From Staphylococcus hsinchuensis (GTDB taxonomy: Bacteria; Bacillota; Bacilli; Staphylococcales; Staphylococcaceae), in contig NZ_CP128355.1 of the NCBI RefSeq assembly GCF_038789205.1, positions 372,001 through 436,000 of the forward strand: 64,000 bases of DNA, written 5' to 3'. A program made the position numbers and the translations under genes. How positions within the stretch are numbered: the first letter of the stretch is position 1; each line of letters opens with the position of its first letter. The notes beneath the pieces are model-generated. The model was not told the origin of the DNA. It searched no databases and saw nothing but the letters and a program-made list of their open reading frames with translations. This document shows, in pieces, positions 47,007 to 56,009 of this stretch.

Positions 47007-47756
47007 TTATTGTGAAATTGAAATCATTCCTATAAATGAAACCAAATTATATACACTGTGTAAACATACTGAAGTTGCATAGCTACGGTTTGACTTCATA
47101 TAGACAAAGACCAGTGCTGCACCAATTATTAAATACAATATAATTTCTAGCGGTGACTTGGCATTCGTTACGTGAAGATAAGCAAAGGCCACTATAGAAA
47201 CAATCGACATAAAAACAAAATTGAACTTTTTACCTAACTCACCAATTAACAAATGTCTAAATAAAAACTCTTCAATTAATGGGGCTACAATGACTACTGA
47301 TATAAACATGAAAACTTTTGACCAAAATCCTGTTAATAATTCACTTATCGATTGATCATTTTCAGACTCCTTAAACTGCCATTGTGGAGGAGCAAATTGA
47401 TCTATCAATGAGCCGATAACAATCTTTAAAATTATGACAATGATAAGTGTCATCACAATCAGTTTCCAATTTTTCTTAATATTGTATAAACCTTGCTTTA
47501 TTTGTCGGCGATATGTTTCTTTATGTAAAATAATCCAACCTAAAATTAATAGTATACAAACACTTATGTCAGTTAATAACGCTCTTATATGTCCACTTTC
47601 GCCTTTTTCATTAAACTTTAAACCGGGGATACTATTTACCACAATCATACTAATAAGCGATACAAATATAAGTCCAAATATATAGAATAATATCAAGGAG
47701 AAATCATTCCATTGAATATCCTTCCAACCATATTTTTTATTATTTCTAATTTTCAT
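47007..47756 (-). CDS. CPBP-family intramembrane metalloprotease
   Basis: A 249-residue polytopic protein of the CPBP (CAAX protease and bacteriocin-processing/Abi) family. The three motifs are present: PLIEEFLFRHLLIGEL (EExxxR, about residues 172-177), FAYLHVTNA (FxxxH) and a late SVYNLVSF (HxxxN/B-like: LHSVYNL). Relatives such as MroQ in S. aureus affect Agr signalling; others give bacteriocin immunity. Role here not assigned. GAGGTG precedes the ATG. Confidence 0.85.
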   Translation of the reverse strand: MKIRNNKKYGWKDIQWNDFSLILFYIFGLIFVSLISMIVVNSIPGLKFNEKGESGHIRALLTDISVCILLILGWIILHKETYRRQIKQGLYNIKKNWKLIVMTLIIVIILKIVIGSLIDQFAPPQWQFKESENDQSISELLTGFWSKVFMFISVVIVAPLIEEFLFRHLLIGELGKKFNFVFMSIVSIVAFAYLHVTNAKSPLEIILYLIIGAALVFVYMKSNRSYATSVCLHSVYNLVSFIGMISISQ

Positions 47757-47997
47757 AAATCATCACCTCTTACAATTCATTTATAAGTACATTAATTTTG
47801 AAAAATAATTATTATTTCCTACTTTGTAGCTTTATAAGTATATAATTACTTTTTAATATACTTGTTCATTCCCCTTTATTTTCACCTTCTCACATATCAT
47901 TTTTACACCATTGAATTTCTTTGTATATGCGTAGAGCATTAAAATAGTGGTATATAAACATTAAGTACAATTAATATACATAGAGGAGTTGGTGTCG

Positions 47998-48915
47998 ATG
48001 CGTATTCTCGTCTTAGGTGCTGGAGGCATCGGTGGATACTTTGGTGGTCGTTTAGCTGAAAGTGGACAAGATGTCACTTTTCTTGTAAGACCAAAACGTA
48101 AAGCCACGCTAGAAAAACGTGGGTTGTCCATACAAAGTGAAAAAGGAGATTATCATTTCACTCCACAACTAATCACTAAAAAAGAACAAGTAGATCCATT
48201 TGATGTCGTTATTTTTTCTTCAAAATCATACCACTTGAAACATGCAATAGAAGATTTGAAACCTTTTGTACATGATCAAACAGTAATCATACCTGTATTG
48301 AACGGTATCGAACACATTGAAGAACTACAAGCTGAATTTGGTAATGAAAAAGTCATGGGTGGCTACTGTGTGATTGAAACTACACTCAATGCGAATGGTG
48401 AAGTTGTGCATTCGAGTGATTTTGATAAACTATTCTTTGGCGAATTAAATAATAAAGATAGTGAACGTGCACGACAAATAGAACAAGCCTTTTCTAATAC
48501 GAAAGCTGAATTTATCCATAGTACTCAAATTAATAAAGGTATGTGGAATAAATATCTAATGATAACAGTACTTTCTAGTGTTACAACATTAATGCATGCA
48601 CCCGTTGGACCGATTCGCGATAGTAATGGAGGAACTGACTTTGTCAGATCACTTTATGATGAAGTCGCTTCAATTATGCAACAACATGGAGCCCCACTTT
48701 CAGATAATATCGTTGAAAAGTATATGTCAGCATTTGATAAATTATCTTATCATTTCAAGACTTCAATGCAACGCGACATGGAAAAAGGACATAAAATAGA
48801 AACAGATCATTTACAAGGTTATTTACTAGAGTTAGCACAACAGTATAATATTGAAGCTCCACTATTATCATGCGTATATCAAAGTCACCAAGTTTATAAA
48901 GAAATGCGTGAATAA
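47998..48915 (+). CDS. panE: 2-dehydropantoate 2-reductase
   Basis: A 305-residue NADPH-dependent ketopantoate reductase for pantothenate synthesis. It has the nucleotide loop VLGAGGIGGYFGGRLAE (residues 5-21), the catalytic lysine in TQINKGMWNKYLMI, and the C-terminal helix DRE-like SMQRDMEKGHKIETDHLQGY with the conserved glutamate. ATG at 47998 has GAGGAG nine bases upstream. No panB or panC adjacent, so it may be the paralogue that stands alone in staphylococci. Confidence 0.87.
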   Translation: MRILVLGAGGIGGYFGGRLAESGQDVTFLVRPKRKATLEKRGLSIQSEKGDYHFTPQLITKKEQVDPFDVVIFSSKSYHLKHAIEDLKPFVHDQTVIIPVLNGIEHIEELQAEFGNEKVMGGYCVIETTLNANGEVVHSSDFDKLFFGELNNKDSERARQIEQAFSNTKAEFIHSTQINKGMWNKYLMITVLSSVTTLMHAPVGPIRDSNGGTDFVRSLYDEVASIMQQHGAPLSDNIVEKYMSAFDKLSYHFKTSMQRDMEKGHKIETDHLQGYLLELAQQYNIEAPLLSCVYQSHQVYKEMRE

Positions 48916-48922
48916 ATATAAA

Positions 48923-49011
48923 AAATGGGTAGGACCGCTTATGTTTTAAACTTAAAACACGCGTTGTACATCACACGCCTGCGCTAAGACATATATGGCC
49001 CTGCCCTTTTT
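48923..49011. terminator. Long hairpin between panE and bioB
   Basis: GGGTAGGACC and GGCCCTGCCC, flanked by A5 and T5, close a long imperfect hairpin between the two convergent genes. It probably terminates from both sides. Confidence 0.7.
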
Positions 49012-49049
49012 CTATTATTAACAACGATTATCTTAACGATAAATCATTC

Positions 49050-50030
49050 TTATACTTCTGACATCATATGATTTTCATCAATTTCAAATCCCATATCTTC
49101 AATCATGTCAAAATCTAATTTGTTAGGTTGTCCTCCTGTAATTAAATAATCACCAACAAAAATCGAATTCGCAACCATCAATGAGATAGGTTGTAATGCT
49201 TTAAGGTTTACTTCACGTCCACCTGCAATACGAATTTCTTTAGATGGATTGATTAGTCTAAACAACGCTAAAATTCTCAAACATTTCATCGGTGTTAATT
49301 CATCCATATCACCAAATTTAGTTCCTTTAATTGGATGTAAGAAATTAATTGGGATACTATCTGCATCTAATGCTTTTAAAGCAAATGCCATATCCACACG
49401 GTCTTCATTTGATTCACCCATACCACAAATCACGCCAGAACAAGGTGAAATATTATGTTTCTTCATCGTTTCTACCGTTTCCACACGTTGTTCATATGTG
49501 TGCGTAGTAACTACCTCACTATGATAGTTTTTACTTGTATTTAAATTATGGTTATAACGATCGACCCCAGCGTTTTTTAACTTTTTAGCATGGTCTTCGT
49601 TCGCAATACCTAAACATGCACAAATCTTTAATTGTGGATGTTTCGCTTTAATTTCTTCAACTGTATCCGCTATGTAATCGACTTCTTTATCACTTGGGCC
49701 TCTACCACTCATTACAATGCAATATGTACCTATTTTGTTATCATTCGCAACAGTAGCACCTTGTGAAATCTTATCTTTTGATACAAGTGCGTAACGTGTC
49801 TTAACTTTCATATCTCGTGATTGGCCACAATATCCACAATCCTCAGGACAAATACCACTTTTAGCATTTAAAATCATATTTAATTTAACTTTATGGCCAT
49901 AATAATGTTTGCGTAATTGATACGCTTCATCAACTAAATCTAAAGTATCAATTGAATCATCAGTATAGATGGATAACGCTTCTTCTTTTGTTAAGTCCTC
50001 ACCATCTAATATGCGTTTTGCAATTTCCAT
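49050..50030 (-). CDS. bioB: Biotin synthase
   Basis: A 326-residue radical SAM enzyme inserting sulfur into dethiobiotin. The iron-sulfur motif is the CxxxCxxC in [14 protein letters not shown] (near residues 60-73). Further conserved blocks are [28 protein letters not shown] and [16 protein letters not shown]; the Arg near [11 protein letters not shown] belongs to the second cluster site. GGGGG lies seven bases before ATG. A BirA box lies 45 bases upstream. No other bio genes are adjacent, so the rest of the pathway or dethiobiotin uptake must lie elsewhere. Confidence 0.95.
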   Translation of the reverse strand: MEIAKRILDGEDLTKEEALSIYTDDSIDTLDLVDEAYQLRKHYYGHKVKLNMILNAKSGICPEDCGYCGQSRDMKVKTRYALVSKDKISQGATVANDNKIGTYCIVMSGRGPSDKEVDYIADTVEEIKAKHPQLKICACLGIANEDHAKKLKNAGVDRYNHNLNTSKNYHSEVVTTHTYEQRVETVETMKKHNISPCSGVICGMGESNEDRVDMAFALKALDADSIPINFLHPIKGTKFGDMDELTPMKCLRILALFRLINPSKEIRIAGGREVNLKALQPISLMVANSIFVGDYLITGGQPNKLDFDMIEDMGFEIDENHMMSEV

Positions 50031-50074
50031 TAAAATTCCCCCATAACTTTAATATAATTAGAGGATACCACTAA

Positions 50075-50103
50075 TGTAAACTAATTTCATCATTTCGTTT
50101 ACA
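50075..50103. promoter_or_regulatory. BirA operator upstream of bioB
   Basis: TGTAAAC, 15 bases, GTTTACA: the exact arms and spacing of the biotin repressor BirA box. It lies 45 bases upstream of the bioB ATG. Biotin-dependent repression is expected. Confidence 0.85.
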
Positions 50104-50161
50104 ATATTAATTTCATAAACGCCTTAAACTGTTAATTGTTGAAGATTTTCAAAAACACAAA

Positions 50162-50233
50162 AAGTGATTGTTGCTACATTAAATTTAAGTACGAAATATA
50201 CGTTATCCTAAATTTAATTAGCTTCAACCACTT
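50162..50233 (-). terminator. Long hairpin after ornithine carbamoyltransferase gene
   Basis: AAGTGATTG and CAACCACTT with the inner arms ATTAAATTTA and TAAATTTAAT form a long imperfect hairpin; on the minus strand TTTTTGTGTTTTT follows. Probably the terminator of the OTC gene. Confidence 0.6.
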
Positions 50234-50246
50234 GGTTATCTAAATA

Positions 50247-51277
50247 TTAAAATAAATCACCTAACGTCACTGCCATAATTGCTTTAATGGAATGTAATCT
50301 GTTCTCAGATTGTTCGAAAATTACAGAATGTGCGCCTTTAAAGACTTCATCAGTTATTTCCATTTCTGAAATACCATATTTATCATAAATCTGTTTACTT
50401 AGTTGACTATTCAAATCATGAAATGCAGGCAAACAGTGTAATACGATAACATTCGAGTTGGCTGATTGTTCAATCACACTTTGGTTTAAGCAATAAGGTG
50501 ATAATAACTTTATGCGGTCTTCTATTACAGATTGATCTTCACCCATCGAAAACCATACATCAGTATATAGTGCATCCGTTTGGTACACGGCTTGCTGAAG
50601 ATCATCAGTTATTAAAATGTCACTTTCATTCATTTGCGCAATTTTCTTTGCCTGTAATTGTACTTCTGAGGAAGGTTGCAAAGATTTAGGTGCTGCTATT
50701 CTGATATTTACTCCTAATGTTGCCCCTGTAATTAATAGGTCATGAGCGACATTATTTCTTGCATCTCCTACGTAGGTTAATGTCTTAGACTTAAATGTTC
50801 CCCAATTTTCTTTCATTGTATAGAAATCAGCAATCATTTGTGTAGGATGCCATTCATTTGTCAAACCATTCCATACTGGGACATTTGCATGTTGTGCTAA
50901 TGTTTCCACATCTTTCTGGTGATAACCTCTAAACTCAATTCCATCATACATTCTCCCTAACACTTTAGCAGTATCTTCAATAGATTCTTTCACACCTAAA
51001 TGAAGATCACCTTGACCAAAGTAATCAGTATGCGCTCCTAAATCATTCGCTGCAACACAAAATGCAGAACGTGTTCGCGTTGAGGGCTTTTCAAATAGTA
51101 AAGCTAAGTTTTTTCCTTTTAAAAATGGATGTGGTATACCATGTTTCTTCTTTTCCTTTAATTCACCTGTGAAATCGATTAAACTATTTAATTCTTTTTT
51201 GGTAAAGTCTAAAGTTTTTAAAAAATGTTTACCTTTAAACAAACCTAATTGTTTTATATCTGTTGTGTACGCCCCAT
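50247..51277 (-). CDS. argF: Ornithine carbamoyltransferase with disrupted start
   Basis: An ornithine transcarbamoylase, which makes citrulline from ornithine and carbamoyl phosphate, or the reverse reaction in arginine breakdown. Motifs: carbamoyl-phosphate loop EKPSTRTRSAF, GLTNEWHPTQM, HCLPAFHD and DEVFKGAHSVIFEQ. From the first usable in-frame codon (TTG 51242) it gives 331 residues. That TTG is one base from its only possible ribosome site. A proper site (AGGAG) with an ATG lies at 51277, but its frame stops after seven codons (MGRTQQI). One added G in the GGGG at 51272-51275 would join the two into a continuous product beginning MGAYTTDIKQLG. ArgF and ArcB types are both possible. Confidence 0.8.
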
Positions 51278-51427
51278 ATAAATCACTCCTATATATTCTA
51301 TTTCAATTCATAATAATCTAAATTTACGCAATTTTCAATAATTTTTATGCATTTTTCTGCATATTTTTGAATTTGATAAGTGAGATTGATGAAAATATTG
51401 GATTTAAAAATGGGTATTCATTTTAAT

Positions 51428-51436
51428 CAGTTAGGC
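51428..51436 (+). promoter_or_regulatory. AgrA-like half site upstream of PSM-like gene
   Basis: CAGTTAGGC matches the conserved right half of the AgrA direct repeat (ACAGTTAGG) of the agr and psm promoters. It lies 126 bases before the peptide's ATG. The upstream partner repeat at the expected 12-base distance is poor, so the call is tentative. Confidence 0.4.
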
Positions 51437-51561
51437 AAAAAAATTATGTTAAAAAGTACAATTTTGAAGTTTTTTTAATGATTTATGCATTATTTATAAA
51501 AAATTAAGTAAAAAGTTTTACAATATTGATGTAAATATAATTACCACGGAGGTGAAGTACC

Positions 51562-51636
51562 ATGTTCGACTTAATCATCAAAGTAATCAAACAAATCGCT
51601 TCTCAATTCGTTTCAGGCGGTTTCCAAGAGAAATAA
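51562..51636 (+). CDS. Phenol-soluble modulin-like peptide, 24 residues
   Basis: Begins with MFDLIIKVIKQIASQFVSGG and ends FQEK. It starts with fMet, has no signal peptide, and residues 2-18 form an amphipathic helix: Phe2, Ile5, Ile6, Ile9, Ile12, Phe16, Val17 on one face, Asp3, Lys7, Lys10, Gln11, Ser14, Ser18 on the other. Size and layout match alpha-type PSMs and delta-toxin, which lyse cells and shape biofilms and leave through PmtABCD. GGAGGTG lies seven bases before the ATG. A strong terminator at 51768-51800 closes the transcript, and an AgrA-like half site lies upstream. I do not recognise this exact peptide. The SGGFQEK tail is unusual. Confidence 0.75.
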   Translation: MFDLIIKVIKQIASQFVSGGFQEK

Positions 51637-51937
51637 TTTTTAAACAATTCATTAAAAAACCCTAACCCCAAATTTATTTTTCTATTCGTTACAAAATTTA
51701 AAAAGGCAAATGAGTTAACTATCCCAAAAAACTATCCCTTATTACATTTGTTCGAATCTCCCCAAACAAAACCCTCATGAATTCAGTTCATGAGGGTTTT
51801 TTATTTGATAATATCCTTCTTTAAATAATGTATTATATTTTTTTCTCATTGAGCCGTCTAATATTACCAACTAAGTCTATTTTTTGATACAGTACAAATA
51901 AATATATTGGAAAGCTTGAGTTAGGATGTGTACGCTT
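51637..51937. other. Spacer after the PSM-like gene
   Basis: AT-rich untranslated stretch of about 130 bases, then the terminator 51768-51800, then the promoter region of the VOC gene. No second short peptide frame with a ribosome site was found, so the PSM-like gene is single, unlike the psm-alpha clusters. Confidence 0.6.
51768..51800 (+). terminator. Terminator after PSM-like gene
   Basis: AAAACCCTCATGA and TTCATGAGGGTTTT form a 13-bp stem with a 6-base loop and T run. Confidence 0.9.
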
Positions 51938-52594
51938 ATGAAGCTCAAATCGATAACATTATTTACTGCAAATTTAGTAGATACATTTCACTTTTATAAA
52001 GATACATTAGAATGCCCAGTTCAAATTATAAACGCAATGGCGTTTAAAGTTACGATTGGCGAAACGCAATTACTATTTCAAAAGTCACACGAAATGAACC
52101 AACCGTTTTACCATTTTGCAATTGATATTCCATATAATCACTTTAATGAAATGAAGCGTCATTATTTGAACATATTATTTTTATTAACTGAAAAAGGTCA
52201 ACACACAGCCACCTTTGATACTTTTTATGCTCATTCATTTTATTTTAATGATCCATCTGGGAATGTCGTAGAATTAATCGCTCGCAATTCAAACATAAGT
52301 GATTATGCGCAATTTATAAGAATTAGTGAAATTGGTTTTGTCTGTAACGATTTGTTAAATGTTTATGCAGCACTTTCTGATTACCATCTTCAAACTGTAA
52401 ACCATGCTTATCCTACTGCTGAAAATTTCAATTTCATCGGGGACTCCCAGGATGAAAGTTATATTATACTAACTTCTGAAGAAAAGAAATGGGATTTCTC
52501 TGATCAATCTTCAAAAGCTTATCCAATAAAAATTGAAACCACACGTTTTACTTTATCTTATATTAATGAACAATGGTTTATTGATAATAAGTAA
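51938..52594 (+). CDS. VOC/CatE-like two-domain protein
   Basis: A 218-residue protein with a vicinal-oxygen-chelate N-terminal half: LKSITLFTANLVDTFHFYKDTL, then HFAIDIPYNHF with the first metal-type histidine, and FYFNDPSGNVVELIAR with the late glutamate. The second half repeats the fold weakly (RISEIGFVCNDLLNVYAAL). It resembles glyoxalase or ring-cleaving dioxygenase-type proteins such as CatE; substrate unknown. The ATG at 51938 is preferred over 51926, which overlaps the AGGA site. Confidence 0.8.
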   Translation: MKLKSITLFTANLVDTFHFYKDTLECPVQIINAMAFKVTIGETQLLFQKSHEMNQPFYHFAIDIPYNHFNEMKRHYLNILFLLTEKGQHTATFDTFYAHSFYFNDPSGNVVELIARNSNISDYAQFIRISEIGFVCNDLLNVYAALSDYHLQTVNHAYPTAENFNFIGDSQDESYIILTSEEKKWDFSDQSSKAYPIKIETTRFTLSYINEQWFIDNK

Positions 52595-52666
52595 TACATC
52601 ATTCATTATTTAACTACAATACCCTACCTCACGATCCCCTTCTATAATTCGTCTATCTCTTCAGTT

Positions 52667-53626
52667 TCATTGATATGTTTGTGACCTCTGCTTTAAATTA
52701 TCTAAAATAACATTAGGTACTAACTTCAATTTTATATCTTCTCCTAAAAATAAAATCCAGTTTGTAATATCTGCTATTACCTGTTTGTCACTCATGTCGA
52801 CCCATTCCTTTAAAATAGCTTGTGTCTGAAATGGATCCATAAATGATAATGTAAACTTAAATGGGTGATATTTATGATATTGAGCTATTGCTTGAGGGCC
52901 TAATTCAATCATTAAATTGGGGTCGAGTTCTTGATGAGCTAATTTATGTTTGATTTTACGCTTACTCCATTTCTTATGAGGTTTATAAACTTCCACATCT
53001 ATTAACCGATCAATATGAAATGTCTTTTTAATTTCATCATTCAAATCAAAGCCTTCCATCAACCACAAATGTTTTTCACGATAAAGATGTAGAAGATAAA
53101 TAGGAACACCGACATGCTGATCCTGTCCCTCTATTGTGATAGAAATATATCTGTGCTCTAAAAATAGTCCTATCAGTTTTTCTAAAATCGGGTTCGGTAA
53201 ATCAGAGAGATCTAAAATATTCGGGTTATTTGGATGTGTACTTTCAAATAATAGTATTTGATTTAATAAAACAAGATTATCTTGCTGATTTTGAGGGATG
53301 AGGCCTAATAACTTTTCAGCAATCGATTGTCGACTTTCTAAATAAGGTAACTGCTGATTTCGAGACGCCATAAATGCAATAAACAATGCTTTCACTTCAT
53401 TATCTGTAAAATGAATGGAAGGCAGTACAGAATTATTCATAACTGTATATCCCCCATCTCTACCGACTTCCGCTTCTAAAGGCATCCCCATACTTTCAAT
53501 TTCATTGATATCTCTAATAGCTGTAGATCTAGAAATTTCGAACTCATGCATAATTTCACTAATCGTAAAAAAAGAACGGTTACTTATATAGCGCATCATT
53601 GTATTAATTCTTTCAACTTTTTTCAT
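52667..53626 (-). CDS. YafY-type HTH/WYL transcriptional regulator
   Basis: A 319-residue regulator. The N-terminal helix-turn-helix of the DeoR/HTH_11 type (RINTMMRYISNRSFFTISEIMHEFEISRSTAIRDINEIESMGMPLEAE) and GRDGGYTV wing are followed by a WYL-type ligand domain (about 140-230, with LLHLYREKHLWLMEGFDL). It diverges from a GyrI-like ligand-binding protein gene; this pairing is common and suggests the regulator controls that gene in response to a small molecule. ATG at 53626 follows GGAG at five bases; a GTG at 53632 overlaps the site. Confidence 0.88.
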   Translation of the reverse strand: MKKVERINTMMRYISNRSFFTISEIMHEFEISRSTAIRDINEIESMGMPLEAEVGRDGGYTVMNNSVLPSIHFTDNEVKALFIAFMASRNQQLPYLESRQSIAEKLLGLIPQNQQDNLVLLNQILLFESTHPNNPNILDLSDLPNPILEKLIGLFLEHRYISITIEGQDQHVGVPIYLLHLYREKHLWLMEGFDLNDEIKKTFHIDRLIDVEVYKPHKKWSKRKIKHKLAHQELDPNLMIELGPQAIAQYHKYHPFKFTLSFMDPFQTQAILKEWVDMSDKQVIADITNWILFLGEDIKLKLVPNVILDNLKQRSQTYQ

Positions 53627-53730
53627 AAACACTCCTAAACAGTATCATTTTTTGACATGATTAAATGTTACTATAAACTTAACATCAAGAGAAATGATAT
53701 CGATCTAACTTTTTAAGGAGGCATTTTCAG

Positions 53731-54213
53731 ATGACACAATATTCAGTAGAGCAAAAAGACAGTTTTACAGTATTAGGTATTGGCACAGAACTTAAAAGCG
53801 ATTATACAGATTACGAGGGCATTAGTAAGGAAAAATCAGAATTCTGGGACAACGTACACGAAAATGGCGACATTGAAAAATTAAAGTCAGTAGCCACAAA
53901 TGATTATTTATTCATCGCAAATGAAGCAGTAAATAATAAAATGATGCATTATGCAGGTGTTATGACTGAAGAGAGCTTACCTGAAGCAACAAGAGCTATA
54001 GAATTCCCTGAAAGCGATTATCTTGTCGTTAAAGGCGAGGCAGAAACTGAAAAAGCATTAAGCGAATTATTAACAGGTTCAGCATTTGGTGAAGTGCTAC
54101 CTCAATTAAACGATGTAGCTTATCAAGGCGGACCTAACGCAGCTGTAATAATGGGTAAACAAGAAGATAATTATTACGGTGAAATGTGGATACCAGTTGT
54201 AAAACAAAGCTAA
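53731..54213 (+). CDS. GyrI-like small-molecule-binding protein
   Basis: A 160-residue protein of the GyrI/AraC-effector-binding (SOUL-like) fold. It begins YSVEQKDSFTVLGIGTELK and ends with EDNYYGEMWIPVVKQS, the typical last strand. Members bind hydrophobic or cationic drugs or hydrolyse cyclopropanoids; lack of a DNA-binding domain means a stand-alone sensor, scavenger or enzyme. AAGGAGG precedes the ATG. Divergent from the WYL regulator across 100 bases and closed by the terminator at 54245-54282. Confidence 0.85.
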   Translation: MTQYSVEQKDSFTVLGIGTELKSDYTDYEGISKEKSEFWDNVHENGDIEKLKSVATNDYLFIANEAVNNKMMHYAGVMTEESLPEATRAIEFPESDYLVVKGEAETEKALSELLTGSAFGEVLPQLNDVAYQGGPNAAVIMGKQEDNYYGEMWIPVVKQS

Positions 54214-54244
54214 TAAGTAAAACTTACAATCAATAAATTTATAT

Positions 54245-54282
54245 AAAGACACGTCTCTATTTCATGAGAGGACGTGTCTTTT
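54245..54282 (+). terminator. Terminator after GyrI-like gene
   Basis: AAAGACACGTC and GACGTGTCTTT with inner CTCT/AGAG pairs form the stem; T run follows. Confidence 0.9.
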
Positions 54283-54399
54283 TTCATAAATAAATTTAAG
54301 TATTTACCATTAATCTATATGATTTGTTCTTGCTTATAATGGGCATTGCTTATCAAATATATTTCACAGATGTATAATTTAATTAAAGGAGTGGATAAA

Positions 54400-55629
54400 A
54401 TGAGCACATTTTCAACAGAAGACAAAATTCAAATATTATCAGATATTGTTGGAATTAATACTGTAAATGACAACGAACTTGAGGTTTGTGAATACTTCCA
54501 AAAGTTATTTGCACAACATGGCATTGATTCAACGATTGATAAAGTTGATGAACGTCGTGCAAATTTAATTGCTGAAATTGGAGAAGGATCTCCAGTTATC
54601 GGTATTTCTGGCCATATGGATGTCGTTTCAGAAGGTGACCGTGACCAATGGAGTTATGATCCATTCAAACTAACAGAAAAAGATGGATTTTTATATGGTC
54701 GTGGTGCAGCAGATATGAAATCAGGCTTAGCAGCATTAGCAATTTCTCTTATTGAGATTAAAAATGCAAATGCACTTAAACAAGGTCGAATTAGATTTTT
54801 AGCCACAACAGGAGAAGAAGTGGAACAAAAAGGTTCTGCTCAATTACATGAAAAAGGCTATATGGACGATGTAGATGCTTTAGTTATTGCTGAACCATCC
54901 CAAGACTTCCTTGTTTATGCTCATAAAGGTTCTATGGATTATCGCATCAATTCTACAGGTAAATCTGCACATAGTTCTATGCCAGTTGTAGGTGAAAATG
55001 CAATTACTCCGTTACTTTCATTTATTCGAGATATAGATGAATCTTACGCTCAAATCACAGAAGATGTTAAAGGTAAAACTTTAGATTTCACAAATATCAA
55101 AGAGAAATTTAAAGAGTCACTTTCATCAGATATTTCTGACAGTGAATTAGAAAATGTATTAAACGGACTTGTGATTAGCAACACAATTATCAATGGTGGT
55201 AACCAAGTTAATTCTGTACCAGAAGCTGCATCAGCTGAATTTAATATACGTACGATTCCTGAATATAATAACGAAAAGGTTAAATCACTATTCGACAACA
55301 CACTAGAACGACATAACGCAAAGGGTGCACAATTAGAAAGTGATTTATATCTTGATTTAGAACACGTAAGTACATCTGGCCAAAACAAACTCGTCGACAC
55401 TGCTAAATCGATTGGTGAGCGCATGTTTGATAAAGAACTTAAATCTTCAGCATTCGGCGGCGTAACAGATGCATCAAACTTATTACGTAGTAAAGATGAA
55501 TCATTCCCATTTGTCGTATTTGGACCTGGTAGTGGCGCCCATCAAGTTGATGAAGCTGTTGAAAAAGATATGTACTTAAAATTCATCGATTTTTATATCG
55601 AGCTTTTAACAACGTACAGTACAAAATAA
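54400..55629 (+). CDS. dapE: M20 peptidase, succinyl-diaminopimelate desuccinylase-like
   Basis: A 409-residue dizinc hydrolase of the M20 family (ArgE/DapE/ACY1). Metal ligands lie in GISGHMDVVSEGD (His, Asp), GRGAADMKSG (Asp), and TTGEEVEQKG (Glu-Glu). The late ligand is in the C-terminal GSGAHQVDEAVE (His). The dimerisation lid spans about 180-300. DapE-type activity in lysine synthesis is the usual annotation, but staphylococci use the acetylated pathway, so a peptidase or aminoacylase role is possible. AAAGGAG lies eight bases before ATG 54400; the longer frame from 54346 has no site. Confidence 0.83.
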   Translation: MSTFSTEDKIQILSDIVGINTVNDNELEVCEYFQKLFAQHGIDSTIDKVDERRANLIAEIGEGSPVIGISGHMDVVSEGDRDQWSYDPFKLTEKDGFLYGRGAADMKSGLAALAISLIEIKNANALKQGRIRFLATTGEEVEQKGSAQLHEKGYMDDVDALVIAEPSQDFLVYAHKGSMDYRINSTGKSAHSSMPVVGENAITPLLSFIRDIDESYAQITEDVKGKTLDFTNIKEKFKESLSSDISDSELENVLNGLVISNTIINGGNQVNSVPEAASAEFNIRTIPEYNNEKVKSLFDNTLERHNAKGAQLESDLYLDLEHVSTSGQNKLVDTAKSIGERMFDKELKSSAFGGVTDASNLLRSKDESFPFVVFGPGSGAHQVDEAVEKDMYLKFIDFYIELLTTYSTK

Positions 55630-55744
55630 CGTTATACAATCGGATCATCCATATAAAGATTTTTGAAAACCAAAAACCGTCTAGAACATCGAATTCACTG
55701 TTCTTTACCGTTTATTAAAATAATATAAAAAAGCGTTTATTAAA

Positions 55745-55969
55745 TTATACGTAAGGCCTTATTTTTTTAAAGTATTTTAGCGTAAAATTATATATAAATG
55801 TGAAGTATTTTGGCGAGACTCTTGAGGGAACTGGACAAGCTGAAGACTACAGGCTGAAGCTGCCCCCTAAGAAAGCGAGCCAACAATACGAAGTATTGTA
55901 AAAAAAGAAGCACTCAGATGAATTGAATTAAATCATCTGAGTGCTATTTTTCTGGGATTTATGTCCCAG
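55745..55969 (-). repeat. IS1272-associated leader repeat, copy 2, inverted
   Basis: Reverse complement of the repeat at 2038-2260 over about 220 bases with few differences, including the hairpin (55909-55945) and CTGGGA/TCCCAG arms (55952-55969). No transposase sequence adjoins it, so this copy is a short non-autonomous or solo-end form. It occupies most of the 55630-56009 gap between convergent genes and its hairpin could terminate both. Confidence 0.78.
55909..55945. terminator. Hairpin in inverted repeat copy
   Basis: AGCACTCAGATGAA and TCATCTGAGTGCT stem with A-rich left and T-rich right flank. Placed between the convergent M20 peptidase and permease genes, it can serve as their terminator. 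Confidence 0.65.
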
Positions 55970-56009
55970 GCTCTTTTACAGGACATATGTTCTTAATCTT
56001 TAAACTGAC

